64,000 nucleotides of DNA from Gnetum montanum (GCA_015680685.1 MNCI01013830.1:838085-902084); one strand, 5' to 3'; positions 34,127-46,791 are shown, counted from the stretch's first letter. Program-made: numbers and translations. The notes: generated from the sequence alone by a model not told the origin.

Positions 34127-35078
34127 TGATGAGTGGCGAGGTACCCCTACACTCAACCATACGAAACGAGCGTAGCACACGCGATCCGGTCGAACTTCGC
34201 AGACTAAGTGCCTAAATGCCCCATGGAACACTTGGGGTTAATCATTCGTTGTCTTCCTAGACTTACTTGTTGTTGTCATGGTGTATGGTTAAGTATGTTC
34301 GAGGTCTATGATTTTTATGGTCTTTTCTGGTTTTAACTCCTATGCTAAAGGGTGAAGGGTTGAGGAAGCTAACTAACTCTAACTAATGTCCTAAGTCTAG
34401 ATTAACTAGCATCAGCATCCGTTCCCACTTACCGTACACACCCTGAACTATGCAACTATGGCTACCAAACTCTAATCGTTATTGGGATCACCACACATAA
34501 TGCACATGTTCAAAGTGGTCGTACTGAGGCACCTAACTAGCCTAAGCGTGATGAGCAGCTGATTCCTTGACTAGACGTACACATCCGTAGATGCTCGTAA
34601 TCAAGTCATACTCATCTCGTGTTCTAGGAGATAAGGGTGAGAGAATCTAATCACGATGAGTAGCTGATTCCTTTGTTAGCTGTACACATTCATCAATGCT
34701 CGTAACCAAGTCGTACTCATGCCGCGCTAAGAACAGGTAATAAATAACATGTAATAAAACCTATCCATGTTCTGCAAGGTTTATCCACAAAGCTCGTCTT
34801 TATTGCCGTACACAACTTGCGTTCAAGTACAAAGCTGCTCGAATAAAGAGCCGTTCACTTGGGGACTTCTACTCCAGGCACATGGAAAATATTCTATCTC
34901 TAGGGTGATCAATCTGCTAGAGCTTCGCTACTTCTAGCCTAGGATTCAAAATGAGGGGAGTGCCGCCTCTTATTTATAGATTTGGCGGCAGGCCGCGATA
35001 TCACGTACGCGATATTGCAGGGGATGATGCAATATCGTGTACACGATATCACGGTGCATGCAATATTGCGTCTCATCA
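34127..35078 (-). repeat. 5' LTR of the young element
   Basis: 952 bp, starting TGATGAG and ending CTCATCA on the minus strand. TATA box CTATAAATA is the complement of 34971-34979. Five GATATC-type units lie at 34997-35067. It is colinear with 27672-28657; in the first 140 bp I count about 12-13 differences, all transitions. Confidence 0.93.
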
Positions 35079-36300
35079 ATGGCCTAAATATTTTCTTGCT
35101 CTAATGAAAGCCTTGACACCACTGGAAGGTATGTGAAAAAATTACTAAACATATACTCATTAACAATCAAAACCATAGGAAGACCATGAATATGAGTAAT
35201 CATCCCCTTAGAAAAAGAGTTAATCATGGTTAATATCTCAGTAGGTGACATCAATGAGCTAGGTAACATAAATAAGTCAAAAAAACCCACATCATTTATC
35301 TTCTATTGGACATTCGTAGGAGCTTTGTCTACCAACCATTCCTGTGATAGGTTTATGTCACCCTACTTGAGTTGAATCTTCTTCTTAGCATGACTTGAAA
35401 TGATCACGGTCACTCTAGACTCATGCATAGAATATATACCATAACATGATTGACCTACTAACCTCACAAAATGATAAAATCATAAAATAAGAAAAAATGA
35501 TAAAAAAATTGATAACACTTTAACAACTGTCACTAAGTAGGATTAGGCAAAGCTAGAACCCTAGGCTAAACTAGCATATGTGCTCATAGATCTCAATGAG
35601 CCCACCATTTGTATGCATGATTGGTAGATAAAAATGTTTAGTATATGTGAGAATACTACATAAGGTACATACCAAACTCATCACCAATTTGGTAAAGCAC
35701 TTGCACCCTTATAACCTTAACTTGCTTAAACTACTCTAGGGCTAAATGAGCCACTACCAAGGTTTGGTCACTTTTCATCAATCCTCCATATTTTACCCTA
35801 TACCTATAAAATTAAGCATGAAAACAATTAGAACAAAAAACATGAAGATATAAAAATAGACAAAACATATCAATTTAAAACCATTCTAGTATGTAGACAG
35901 TTCTAGGAGGGTTTTGGAATAGGGTATTTATGTGGTGATCGAACATCAAGGTGTTATTAACATTGTATTGCAAGTACTTAGGCATCACATATATTTGGGA
36001 TAAGTTTTAAACTCCCATTGGATATGAGCCATCATTCTATGATATCTTTCTTTGTGTGTCAAGATAGTCAACCATGAACTACAAGATGCAACTAGAAGAA
36101 CCTACCAAGAGAGTCTTCATGATTATGGCTACAAAATCTATAGCCAAGTGTGACCACATAATCACACTATAATTATGGAGTAGGTACATTAGAAATTCTC
36201 TGGTATTAGGTATAAACCATATTAGAGTGTTTGTTAAGGTTCATATTGGGGTTCAAGATATTTTATGTAGCCATCCTCCTACAACATAGGATCCTCACTA
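35079..36300 (-). pseudogene. Upstream part of the interrupted minus-strand exon-like region
   Basis: Continues, across the young insertion, the minus-strand region ending at 27671. The open block 35290-35084 (68 codons) runs into the target site; the frame beyond the insertion (27671 downward, IERKWRPSL...) is the same one after a single TAG. An exon-like block at 35803-35673 has an acceptor-like TTTTATAG and a donor-like GTATGT. A further block at about 36270-35880 contains MKTLLVGSSSCIL and PKYLQYNVNN. The family is not recognised and stops are mostly TAA or TAG. Confidence 0.5.
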
Positions 36301-39300
36301 ACTTAATGATGATCAAGATAGATTTCAGCAATCCCCTACACACATCAAAGCCATATAACCATAAGATCATAAAAGATCATGCAAATATTAGAACAAAAAT
36401 TAACGAAATTCAAAACAAAATCTTGTCTTTACACTTTAATTCATATAATAAAAAAACTAAATTTGAAATGTTAATAACCATGAAACATAGAAAAATTAAA
36501 ATAGATAGTTTGACAATCTTTTAACATCAAAACAAACCAATTTGACCTTGTGAAAAATCAATTTAACATCTTCACAAATAGTTGGCATGCAAGGCCCTAA
36601 AATAAAAATTTTGACAAACAGTTGGCATGAAACAAAGATTTTTAAAAAACATGAAGTCAAAATTGATAGTGCTATGGGTTAAAGAGTAGATAATTCCTAA
36701 AAGGAGTGGCCAAAGAAAATTTAACATTTAAATGGTTATGATATAGGAAATGTAGAAGTAAGAAGCACAAGTTTTCTTGGCTTGTAGATCCCATATGCTA
36801 TCATTCTTCCCTATGAAAAACCCAAATATCCCTTATACACTATATTAGCAAGGCCAAGGTGTGTCATACGTTGATCATAGGAGTTGGAAAAAATTTCACA
36901 ATAGTCAAAACCTAAGCCCAGTTCCCCCACACTATTAATTCTTGCCATGTAAGCTATAAAACTCTCCAACTGAAGTTTACAATGATTAACATAGTTTTTG
37001 GGACTAGGAAAAATATTTAAAAAATTTTAAAAAATTATTTTGAGTTTTGAATGTATATACATTATGATCTATTTACTACATGGAAATGTGCATAGTTTTT
37101 ATTTTAATGTTTATGCCTTATTTTATGACTTTACTATATCTTATTTGCCACTTTTACTTCATGAGGTTATCTTTTTTTATTTTTCCTAACATGTAGCCTA
37201 ATTTTTCTCTTTATGTTCGCATAGAAAATATAAAATATAGAAAACATGAAAATTGAAACTAATTAAAAATGGGTAGCCAAATGTTCATAGACATAGCAAT
37301 AATTACATATTATAACAAAAATAGATGATATACATTCATTAAATTTATGAATATGGAAACTAGCTAATTCTCATAATACTTAATAATGATAGCATATCCA
37401 CATAATTACCATTAATAAATTAGGTTAAACTACAGAAGGAAGAATGGAAATTTTGTTGGAACCATGATTGTAATCATTTGAGGCATGTGAATAGAAACAA
37501 ATAGGAAAATAACCATTAAAGGTTGAATTGATCTTTGAACCAAAGTAAATTAAAAAAATACTGGGGCAAGAATCAACTAACCCTGATTTCAAAGGTGAGG
37601 TAATAATAGAGATAATGGTATTTATGGGTGAATCAGTTTTGATCTAATGGTTGGTTGTTGGATTATTTTCCCAAGTCAAGGGTTTAGAAATGGAGGACTA
37701 ACAAAAAAAATTTTGACTTTTCATGTTGTGCTAATATGCCTTGCTATGTTTCATAGTGGCCATTATATTGGGGATAATAGTTGCAAAGTTTAAAATGATG
37801 AAGCCTGGTAGAAGGTCTTTGGTGTATTCTATGTGCACCTAAATTATGTTAAAGATTTGATAGATCCTTTTTTACTATGGGAAGATGAAAAGAGATAGAA
37901 AATTTTCCAATAGAAAAGTTGGCTATTTTTGTTTCTCACTTCATCAAGCTTTCTAGAGAAGGAAAATCATTGTTGAATTTCTAGAAGTTTACCTATTAAT
38001 GAAAAGTTTCTTTCTACTAAACCCTTTCCTACTAACTCAATATACATACGCTTATCTATTTCCATGGAGGAGCGATCAAGACAAAGGTAAAATGTGAGTT
38101 ATTAATTTTGGACAAAATCTAATGTAAATAGGTTATTTGAAATTACAAATATCATTCTTAGAACATACTACATTCATGGTTGGGTACCAAACATTGTAGG
38201 CAATTATAGACAAGTGGCACCTTTAAAATTATATCTAGGTTCTTCACTAGATCTTTGGGATCTTGTTTATTAACCCCCATGTAATGGATCTACCCTTTGG
38301 AAAATTGAAACTTTTGTTTACGTAGCAAAAATGTTCTCTATTCTAGATCCTATACCAAAACATGTTAATAAGTTGTACCTTAATAATCCTGATAAGTTTC
38401 ATAAGTATGGACTATGGGAAAGATAAGCTAATATCTATTTAAATAATGATCACAAAAGACCTAAGTGCTTTCTATTTTTTTCATGTTGTAATTGCTTTTA
38501 CAACCTGAGTACTCCTTTAGGTGTGATTCAATGATATGAATTTTTAGGAGTCACATTTCATGATGGATGTAGTGGGAAAAGATAAGTCCATAGCTAGACA
38601 TGGTATCCATGGATTTTATTTTCTTTTAAACATTATTGTAAATCCTTCTCTTTCAGTTCTACAAGACAACAATATATTTCTCATCCAAGCCAAGGATATG
38701 GATCCTTACAATGGAATTTTTTATGATTACATATGAATGAAAGCACCTTGAATCAATAAGATCATGCAAACTAGAAATAGCCTCTATGACCATAGCATTC
38801 AACATGTTTTGTACAACCAAATAGAATTTATCATTTACATTAAGGGTTGTATAGCCTTATATACATCTTTCATTAAATAGTTTTTTTTATTATAATTGAA
38901 ACAAGCTATTTTCCCTTAGAACAAAGAGGCTCACCTATGGACATGGCCTTGTGGCCTTGTGGCCCATTGTAACAAATCCTTGTTGCTGCTATGTAGCCTT
39001 CTTGCCTCTTTATCAGTACCATCATGTAGCTATGCCACCTCACTCCTTACTAAGCATTACCTTCTCACTATTACATCACTGCTTGTAAAAAATCCTACAT
39101 GTTGTTGGATCAAACCCCACACATTGGCTAGTGTGTGGGATAGCATACACTACTGGATGAAATCCCATGTGGGATAGCATGTGGTGGACTTATGAGCACC
39201 ACAAGGTCATATTGGAGGACACAAAAAATGATGATTTGCTAATAAATTAGCTCACCAAGTGCAATAAAAGTGCCAAGATCCACAAGCCATGCTAGCACCA

Positions 39301-39708
39301 CCAAAACCCTGCACATCTGCTATACCACATTGAACTAGATAATAATGTTAGGGAATTCTCTAGCCCTAGAAAGGGCTACATAGGTCCTAGAGAGGATCAT
39401 GTAGGCCTCATTTAGGGTTGCACAAGCTCCACTGAAGGCTATGTAGGGCCTTTAATAGGACCATGCAAGCCCACACCATGTTGTTCTAGCCACCAGCTCT
39501 TGCATAGGCCCATATCAAATGTCATCATGCCTACCACCACATCCTACCATTTTCCCTACTATGGCATACTACTCTCTCTACCTAGCCTCTACACATTCTA
39601 CCTCTCATCACTGTTGCTCCATTTCTTGCACTTTACCTATTGCACCACATCACATGCCCTTCTTTTTATAGGATTGATGTGCTTCTTGCAAGAAGGCATG
39701 TTTATTGA
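36301..39708. other. AT-rich sequence, no gene recognised
   Basis: No domain or RNA gene recognised over 3.4 kb. Open stretches at 36231-36524, 38959-39177 and 39500-39733 have no family resemblance that I can see. Confidence 0.5.
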
Positions 39709-39925
39709 GATTTTTAGAACCTTATGGTGTTGAGTGGTTTTATAGTGACAAAAAATGATAGAGAGGAGCTCATGTTTGTAAATTTTTTGGAATTCTTTAA
39801 ACCACATTTTGATCTTTTTTGGGACGTTATGAGGTTGAGTGGTTTTCTAAATGATAAAACACTTCAAAGTAGAGGTCAAATCCTATAAAGGTTTTGGTTT
39901 CCTTTAAAGCACATTTTGGAGAAAA
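39709..39925. repeat. 107-bp imperfect tandem duplication
   Basis: TTATGGTGTTGAGTGGTTTT near 39721 and TTATGAGGTTGAGTGGTTTT near 39827, each followed by a TTTCTTTAAA-CACATTTTG block. It lies in or just before the copia-type 5' LTR. Confidence 0.65.
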
Positions 39926-40075
39926 AATGTTTGGAGGTATGCATAGATTGTACCCTCCAAGTATGGATGTACCCAAGTTGAAGAACCACATAAAAAATAT
40001 CTTTGATTTTGGTAGCTACAATATTTTTAATTGGTGAACTTATTCAACCCTCCCTCTAAGTATTTGATCCATAAG

Positions 40076-40088
40076 TGGTATCAGAACC
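40076..40088 (+). promoter_or_regulatory. Primer-binding site, tRNA-iMet type
   Basis: TGGTATCAGAACC differs from the standard TGGTATCAGAGC-type site by a single base. It is the best-preserved initiator-Met primer site in the window. Confidence 0.9.
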
Positions 40089-40118
40089 TGGTAATCTCAA
40101 GTTTGTGCGTTATATTTC

Positions 40119-41700
40119 ATGACTAAAACATGGAGGAGATGTCTTATCAAAAGACATGTATGTTTGATAGCTTTGATTTTGCATATTAAAAGGAAAGGAT
40201 GGAGGGATTCTTTGAATCCATGGAATTCAAAGTATGGGAGTCAATTATTGAAGGGTATATGCGATCCAACAATAGTACCACAAAAGTACTCAATCCATGA
40301 AGAAAATGAAATTCTTAAGAAAGAGAAAAGTTCATGTTTAACTTAAATGCTGAAAATTATTTATATTATGCATTGAATAAATCTATGTTTAATAGAATAG
40401 CTAGGTGTAAAAATACTAAGGAAATATTGGAAACCTTAGAGGCAATTTATGATGACACATCTATAGTTAAACAATCAAAACTTTTAGTATTGCAAAGAAA
40501 CTATAATAAGATTAAAAAGGAAGAAAAGAAAAATGATTAAGGACTACTTCTCTAGGAAAAATGATCTTGTTGTAGCTATTAGAGTAATAGGAAATGACAT
40601 GCCAAAAAGTGATGTGATTATAAAAGTAATTAGAAATTTATAGCTCGAGTTTAAATTGAAAGTCATTACCATGGAAGAAATCAAAGAATTTTTGGTGCTA
40701 AAATTTTAAGAGGTTCAAAGTGCTCTTATTGCTTATTAGATGAATCTCATAAGAGAATGAGCAATAAAAGAAAATCACATTACCATTGAATCTACATCAA
40801 AGGAGAAAGAGTTGGTTGAACAAGAACCAAATAGTGAATATGAACTCGTCCTTCTATTAAGAAGAGTTGAAAGCCTTCTTTGTAGAAATGAAAGACACTT
40901 AATTCATCCAAGGCCCAATCAATTCAATGTAAAAAGTAGAGAAAAAGGTAAGAATTTTAAGAATTCAAATTTTGATGCATTTTCTATAGAATGTTGGTAT
41001 GTGGTGAAAGATGTCATGTGACATCTAAATGTCCAAGTGCTAGCAGGATCCTAAAGGGAGATCAATTCAAAGCTAAGTCAAAAAAGAAAAACTACTATAC
41101 TAACTAGGATAAAGAACAAAGTGAAGAGGAAGTTGAGACCACATAAGAGTCACATATTATTTTCATGGCTCTCATAGAAGATTATGATAGTACAACCAAA
41201 GATGATGATTAAATAATTGAAACTAATAAGGAAACTATTGTCCTTTGAAAATATTTATATAAAGCTAAAGAAGGCTCTAAAGGATAAGGATTCAGATTTA
41301 TCTCTACTTAACATAAAATATTTAGACCTCTCATAGGAAAACTCATACATAAAGGCTAAAAATGGAAAACTAATATTAGCTTATGAGTAGACTAAAAATA
41401 GCTTGTAGATACAAACCTTGTGAATGAAAGACTTGTTAAAGGAAAATAATCTCTTTGCATAGTTCTAGGATAAGGAAGAAGTCAACATGATAAGTCTTAA
41501 TTGGGATATTATGAGCAAGAAGATGCATCAACAAAAAATCCATCCAAATAAAGGGCAACTCCAAGGTTTGACCACTTCACCTATAGTAAAAAGGTTAGAT
41601 GCTATTATTGTGGTAGATTTTGGCATAATTAATTACATTACAATTTAAAATGTCATCACATGAATACTAGTCATATCATAAAACTTCCCAATCTTACCAA
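40119..41700 (+). pseudogene. Copia-type gag (UBN2 family)
   Basis: The N-terminal block, out of frame with the 40119 ATG, shows KERMEGFFESMEFKVWESI, the usual W-x-x-RM-x-x-FL-x-S-x-D pattern. It continues in the open stretch 40334-40540 with NAENYLYYALNKSMFNRI, then KEILETLEAIYDD and VKQSKLLVLQRNY, the UBN2 core. Two zinc-knuckle remnants follow. One is near 40990-41030 (CGERCHVTSKCP), frameshifted at its first Cys. The other is near 41602-41650 (CYYCGRFWHN then C). Gag packages the element's RNA. Several stops and frameshifts make it dead. Confidence 0.85.
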
Positions 41701-42189
41701 AATGCATCTAGAAAGGAAATTTATCTAGATAAAAAGGAGTGCAAGATAAGTCAAAAGGATAAGGAGAACAAAAAGGTGTGTAGAAATAGCAAAAAGAAGA
41801 AGGTAAAAGAAATATCACCAATAATTTCATGAAACAAATACAAACATTAAAAATAAAATCTTATTAGACATCATGAACTCCATCAATAAATAAGGTAAGT
41901 AAAGGGTAAGTTTTCATTTTTCCATCTTATTTTTAAGTTCTTGGAAGACTATAATCCATGGAAACTATTCCCTGAACCTCTCATAAATTTTTCCACTTCC
42001 TATTTAGAAATCTACCTATAAACATCTATTTTTAGATGTTTATACATAAAGATAGATGTCTATTTGAGTTTTGTTATATGCAAGATAGACATCTATTAGT
42101 CAAGTTAGAAATCTATGTTTTTGTAAAAAATCCTCAACAATCATGATGATATCAAGTCAACACTTCATTTTTTCCTCATTCATCCTCAT

Positions 42190-43905
42190 CCAAGCATAGA
42201 AAACTAAGAGTAGATGACCATGTCATCCTCAATAGTAGTAATTTATGCATCTCCTTGTAGAACAATGGCTCATAGAAAGATTGGAATGTATAGGCCTCCT
42301 CCACGAAAGAGCAAGAAGTCCAAGAGAGCATCATCAAGCACTACCAACATATATTTACCTCAATTTCAATTAATCAAAGAACAACATAGATTTAAGATTT
42401 ATGGCTCTATTCTGATAGTTTTTGAGAGATAACTTTGCTTTCAGTAGTGCTATTAGAAGGACTTGATGGAATTTTTCCAAATGCTAAATTGGGTGTTCTT
42501 TATTTTCATGAACTTTTGTGTCCCTGAGATCCTCATCAAGGAGTTTTATAGTAACATTGTAATTAATAACACTACCATTATGGCCTTTACATCCACTATC
42601 GAGGGAATTTTAATTAAAGTCACTCTCCAAGTTATTAATGTCATTCTTAGTATTTATAGTTTTGATGTTCATAAGAGTTATGATCCATTCTATGTTTGAT
42701 ATTTTCATGAATGGTGTAATCCTATTTTTGATGATGAATATTTTTAAAATGCTCTGTTTGGTGAATCAATGTCTTTGCATAGTGGGATATAACTTAGAAG
42801 TTAGATGACCTCATATGCTTCCACCATCTCTCTTATTGTATTGTATAATATCATTGTAAAATGAGGAAGTTACAGATATTTGTTACCAGCTCAAGAATTT
42901 ATTCTTTATTGCCTTCTTACTAGTTAGCAACTAAACATGGACCATATCCTCTATAGAAACATGTTACATCTCTTCACTAGGGAGAGAGCATATGGGAATC
43001 CCCTTCTCATTAGTTTGTTGATTCATTATAGAGGAGTTCCTATTCCTATTATGCCTCTAGTTAAAGGTAAGAAAACCCTTTGTAAGTATTCAGAGAAAAG
43101 TCACACCACTCCTATTGAATCTATAGAACCAAGAACCAAGCCTTAGAAAGAAAGGAAGAAGAAATTTGAAATACCTTTCCACACCTCTCCTTAGTTGAGT
43201 AGGTCTAAATTAGTCAATCATTGAATGTAATAAAATCTCAAGACGATGATAAAGCCATGTGCTATGACTCTTGGGATGACTGGTTGGAGCCTCTCTTACC
43301 TTCATAAGAGAATGGATGTAGCTAGAGTACCTCTTCCTGTAGATGGGTAGAAGTTTAAGAAGATTACCACTCCTTCCATATTAGAAAGTGAGGAGGACTA
43401 TCCTACTGTAACTAGATACTTGATATCTTCTAGACCATCATGAGTAGATGACTTGGGAAATGCATCTAACTTTAAGGAGCTTGATGCAGTACCCACATGT
43501 GTCTAGGGAGATTTTCTTGATCCTATGTAGCTTAGACCTAGTTCTCATCCTCATGATGATGCTCCATGGACATTTGAACAATAGTTGATGAAGAGAATCT
43601 TTGGGAATTCCTCATAGTGAAGACCAGTTGATCCTATCACATATTTGACAAAGGATGTTTCCTCATATTCTTAGAAAGATTTATCAAATGCACCTACATC
43701 TTCTTATTTTTGGATGAAGCTTTGTCCCTGGAGAGCTCCTATATGAGTTCCATTCTTAGAAGATGATAATGAGTAGCACATCTCTAGCACTAGCACCAAC
43801 ACTAGTAGTGATGATAATGAAGAGGATACATACAAGTCTTCTCATGTAGCAGCTACCTCTATTTATGCTATTGAGATTAGCAAATAGGTTCCTTTTATGG
43901 TTCCT
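42190..43905 (+). pseudogene. Plant-specific 'putative plant transposon protein' ORF
   Basis: A single plus-strand frame runs about 570 codons, broken mainly by TAA, TAG or TGA. Open pieces are 42214-42432, 42463-42699 and 42937-43146. It starts with a Lys/Ser-rich head (PPPRKSKKSKRASS). A central block follows: LNWVFFIFMNFCVPEILIKE then FYSNIV, then an SIYSFD segment and LLPAQEFILYCLL then LFTRERAYGNPLL. It ends acidic and Ser-rich. The VREFYxNL-like core and the LxxxxxxLxCILT-like block resemble the putative plant transposon domain (PF20167-like; assignment from memory). It sits between a copia gag and the copia polypurine tract, where pol belongs. Confidence 0.6.
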
Positions 43906-43920
43906 CCTTTTGGGTGATGT

Positions 43921-44073
43921 CAAAAAGGGGAAGAATTTGTGGATATTTTTGTGGTTGCTTCTATGAATTTATATAAGTTGAGAAACGATGCAAAAATTAG
44001 CTTTTCTTTTAATGGCTACAACATTTTTAATTGGGGAACTTATTCAAGACTCCTTCTAAGTTCTTGGTCCATA
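43921..44073 (+). repeat. Polypurine tract and short 3' LTR remnant of the copia-type element
   Basis: CAAAAAGGGGAAGAA at 43921-43935, preceded by TGATGT, is a typical copia polypurine tract. The following about 135 bp ends with the same GGCTACAACATTTTTAATTG block as the 5' LTR end. It is shorter than the 5' LTR appears to be, so it is probably deleted internally. Confidence 0.7.
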
Positions 44074-46160
44074 CCCCTATCTTCTTTTGACATCTTGGAA
44101 TCTTAAAACATTACAAATTTTGTCTACATTTTTAAAATAAAACATTGATTTCTCATGTACATCAATTGTAACATATGATGGCCTATATTTGCTTATTATT
44201 GCAGGTAATGACATGTAATTTTTTGTAATCACATGCATTATTTGACTTATTTTCTTCTCATTGGAGTTGTGCATGCAAGATAAGCCTAAATTCATTGCAA
44301 GGGTGTGACTCATCGAAGTGATGAATTATCATGGAACCTCAATACATGACATTCAATTAGCTAATTCAATCTTGTCAACAATGCTTACCTCACAACATCT
44401 CCATTATCTCTTCTATTTCATAATCTTGTAGCCAAACCTTAACCTTCCTTACCTTGCTAATAATAAAAACCTATGTTTGACATCCATACACCATGGCCAT
44501 GTGACATCTTCTTTGATGTGCTCCATCAATCAAGTTCACTAAATGTAATAATTCTTATTCAATGAGAAACTAAAATTTATCCTTGGTAATGAAACCTAAT
44601 GAAGGTTTCATCCCTAAAAAAAAGGAAAGAAAAAAGAAAGAGAGAGCGTAAGTTACCATGATATCCAAGAGGCTAATGTAACATAAGGTGAAACAAATGG
44701 CTCCAAAAAAAAAAAAGAGAAAGAGCTAGGTGGCTAAAGGACTCCAACAAAAAAATGTTTTTTCCTCCAAACATCATCAAGTAACAAGCAATCCAAGCAA
44801 GAATTATGAAGATCTCCTCATTCAGCAAGCATGTCATCACCATCCTATTGTCATGATGTCAACATTTAGAATTCTTTGTTAGCCAATGTGATCATTCAAA
44901 TAGCCCATATAGTCATCATCTCATTATAAAATTTTGACATCCCATATGATTTTAGTTCACCATTGTGAGTACTAATGGATATGATTCAATAGCTATAGAA
45001 TCAAATGTGAAGAGGGAACATTGGTGATGAATAATGGTGGTGTTTTGCATTATTTGTTGATGTCTCTCAGGTTAATTCTCCCAATATCAACAAAGAGGTA
45101 TCAATGAAACACCTTGACGAAAATTTGTAGGATAAATAAAAAGCCCTCAAGCCAAATTGCCATTCTAATTTGATGGGAATTTAAAGGAAGAAATAATTGC
45201 CTTGTTTTCCCATCAAAAATCCTATCCTATGGCCTTCTTCCAACAATGTTTTGGATAATTTTGGATGTGCAAAATGAAATATACAACCCACAAGCTATGA
45301 ATTTCAGTTATGCTAACATGTGGAGGTCAAAATGTTAAATAAATTAATAAATTTGGTTGTAAAATCTAAAAATTTTGGTGATCCACATGTTGAAATTTTT
45401 ACCATAAAAATAATTCAAATAAGCCATCAAATTTGACAGAAAAATATTTACACATTGGTGGGCAATACATTTTGAATAATGAAAAGTGTCAAAAACATTG
45501 GTGTTTAAAACCAAAAAGGTCAAGAACATTGGTAGACCACACACTATAAATTTTGACCACTGAAAGCATTAAAAACATTAGAAGGAATGTTAGAAATAGC
45601 CAAAATCAAGTTAGTAAAGAATTAGTAAATTCATGGCCTAATTAAACCAAAATCTGCATCATTTTGAGTATTCTTTAGAATGATTTTGTGTTTAGTCAAA
45701 ATTGAGACTTTTAGAGCAATGCATGATCCTAGAGTCCATATCCTTTCCCTTCTATTTTAGATCATTGAAGAAATAGACTTTGGAAAAGCAATGATTGTAG
45801 TATGGACATATGAGAAGAAAAGTAAAATGAAAAGTGCAAAATACATCCTATATCTTTTTCTAGTTATTAAAAGATTTTATATTCTCAGGTTTTTTGAAAT
45901 ACCTCATTCGTATGATTTGAAACCTACTCTTAAACTATTTTTTGTAGTATTTAACACAAAGGTTGCACTTTCCTTTATTTTGTCATATTGTTCTACTTTT
46001 TCTCTGTTCTAGTATCAAGATTATAGTTTTACATACATTTCACTCATTTTTTTCATCATTTGATAATAGATCTCCTAAATTCTCAAGTGATTAGAAAGAC
46101 CATTTGAGAGGCTCTAGATCCTTTCAAGGCAAGTGGATTCTAGAGTTAAACTATTTTGCA
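44074..46160 (+). repeat. Tat element 5' LTR
   Basis: About 2087 bp, colinear with 50355-52663 minus one 226-bp duplication there. Shared blocks are GTAATGATGGCCTACAT-type, AACCTTGTAGCCAAAC, GAATCAAATGTGAAGAGGGA, GATGTCTCTCAGGTTAAT and AGTTCTCAAGTGAT. It abuts the copia-type LTR end at 44073. Confidence 0.85.
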
Positions 46161-46791
46161 TTAAAGTTTATCTATTCTTCTAGCATTTAATTTTTATATC
46201 ATTACAAATATCATTTCATATCATATGATCATGTTTTAACATCCCTCAACCTTCTTCTTCAACATTTAGTATCATTTTGAGATTTTTTGATATCGTTTTG
46301 TATTATTTAGTGTTATTTGATACCATTTCACAACGTTTTGACTTCATTTGATACCATTTTGACATCATTTAGGATCAATTTATATCATTTTAAACATCAT
46401 TTGGCCAGCTTTTGCCTCATTTTTAGAACATGTTCCATGATTTTATCATGTTTGTTCTTGTTTTATCATCATTTGACAACATTTTATGTCATTTGACATC
46501 ATTAAGACCTCTGTCAACCTTGTTTAATATCACTATGCATGGGTTTGATCCCATTTGGTCTTTACTCTATATCATTTTTCCTTTATTCCACCTTATTGCC
46601 TCTCTATCTACCTTCTTTATCCTTATTTTATCATATTATCTCCTTATTTAACCTTATTTTACTTTATTCTACTTTTTTTGACCATATTTGGTTATGCTAT
46701 GCTTTATCATTGTAATATATTCCATTATTTTAACATTGTTAAACAATTGTGCAATATAGATGCTAGAGAATGTACTTTTATTCACATGTAG
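46161..46791 (+). other. Low-complexity spacer ending in a splice acceptor-like site
   Basis: 46240-46520 is built of short variants of ATTTGATACCATTTTGACATC. The spacer ends with TTCACATGTAG, followed by GATTG. The same ATGTAG/GATTG junction occurs in the minus-strand copy at 55093/55092, supporting a shared 3' splice site. Confidence 0.6.

Larger units (their letters stand above)
27672..35078 (-). mobile_element. Complete young non-autonomous gag-protease LTR element (TR-GAG-like, Athila/Tat type)
   Basis: Minus-strand element bounded by a perfect 5-bp target-site duplication, ATGGC at 27667-27671 and 35079-35083. Order on the minus strand: 5' LTR (35078-34127), tRNA-Asp primer site, gag (33987 to about 31800), protease (about 31400-30900), about 2.2 kb non-coding, 3' LTR (28657-27672). 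The LTRs open TGATGAG and close CTCATCA. There is no RT, RNase H or integrase anywhere inside, so the element needs enzymes from a relative. It is far less decayed and more CpG-rich than its surroundings, making it the youngest insertion in the window. Plant elements with LTRs and gag but no pol have been called TR-GAG; protease retention is a variant of that layout. Confidence 0.93.
40076..44073 (+). mobile_element. Copia-type element carrying gag and a plant-transposon ORF instead of pol
   Basis: A TGGTATCAGAACC primer site (40076-40088) follows an LTR end reading TTATTCAACCCTCCCTCTAAG. The same LTR end recurs at about 44000-44073 as TTATTCAAGACTCCTTCTAAG, and a polypurine tract lies before it at 43921-43935. 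Between them are a copia-type gag and then a second coding region related to the plant-specific 'putative plant transposon protein' domain. Protease, integrase, RT and RNase H are not found. The 5' LTR start is not resolved; it lies somewhere in about 39600-39950. Confidence 0.8.

Noticed and set aside
36231-36524. 97-codon plus-strand open frame
   Set aside because: AT-rich composition, no recognisable motif, and its start overlaps a minus-strand coding-like block.
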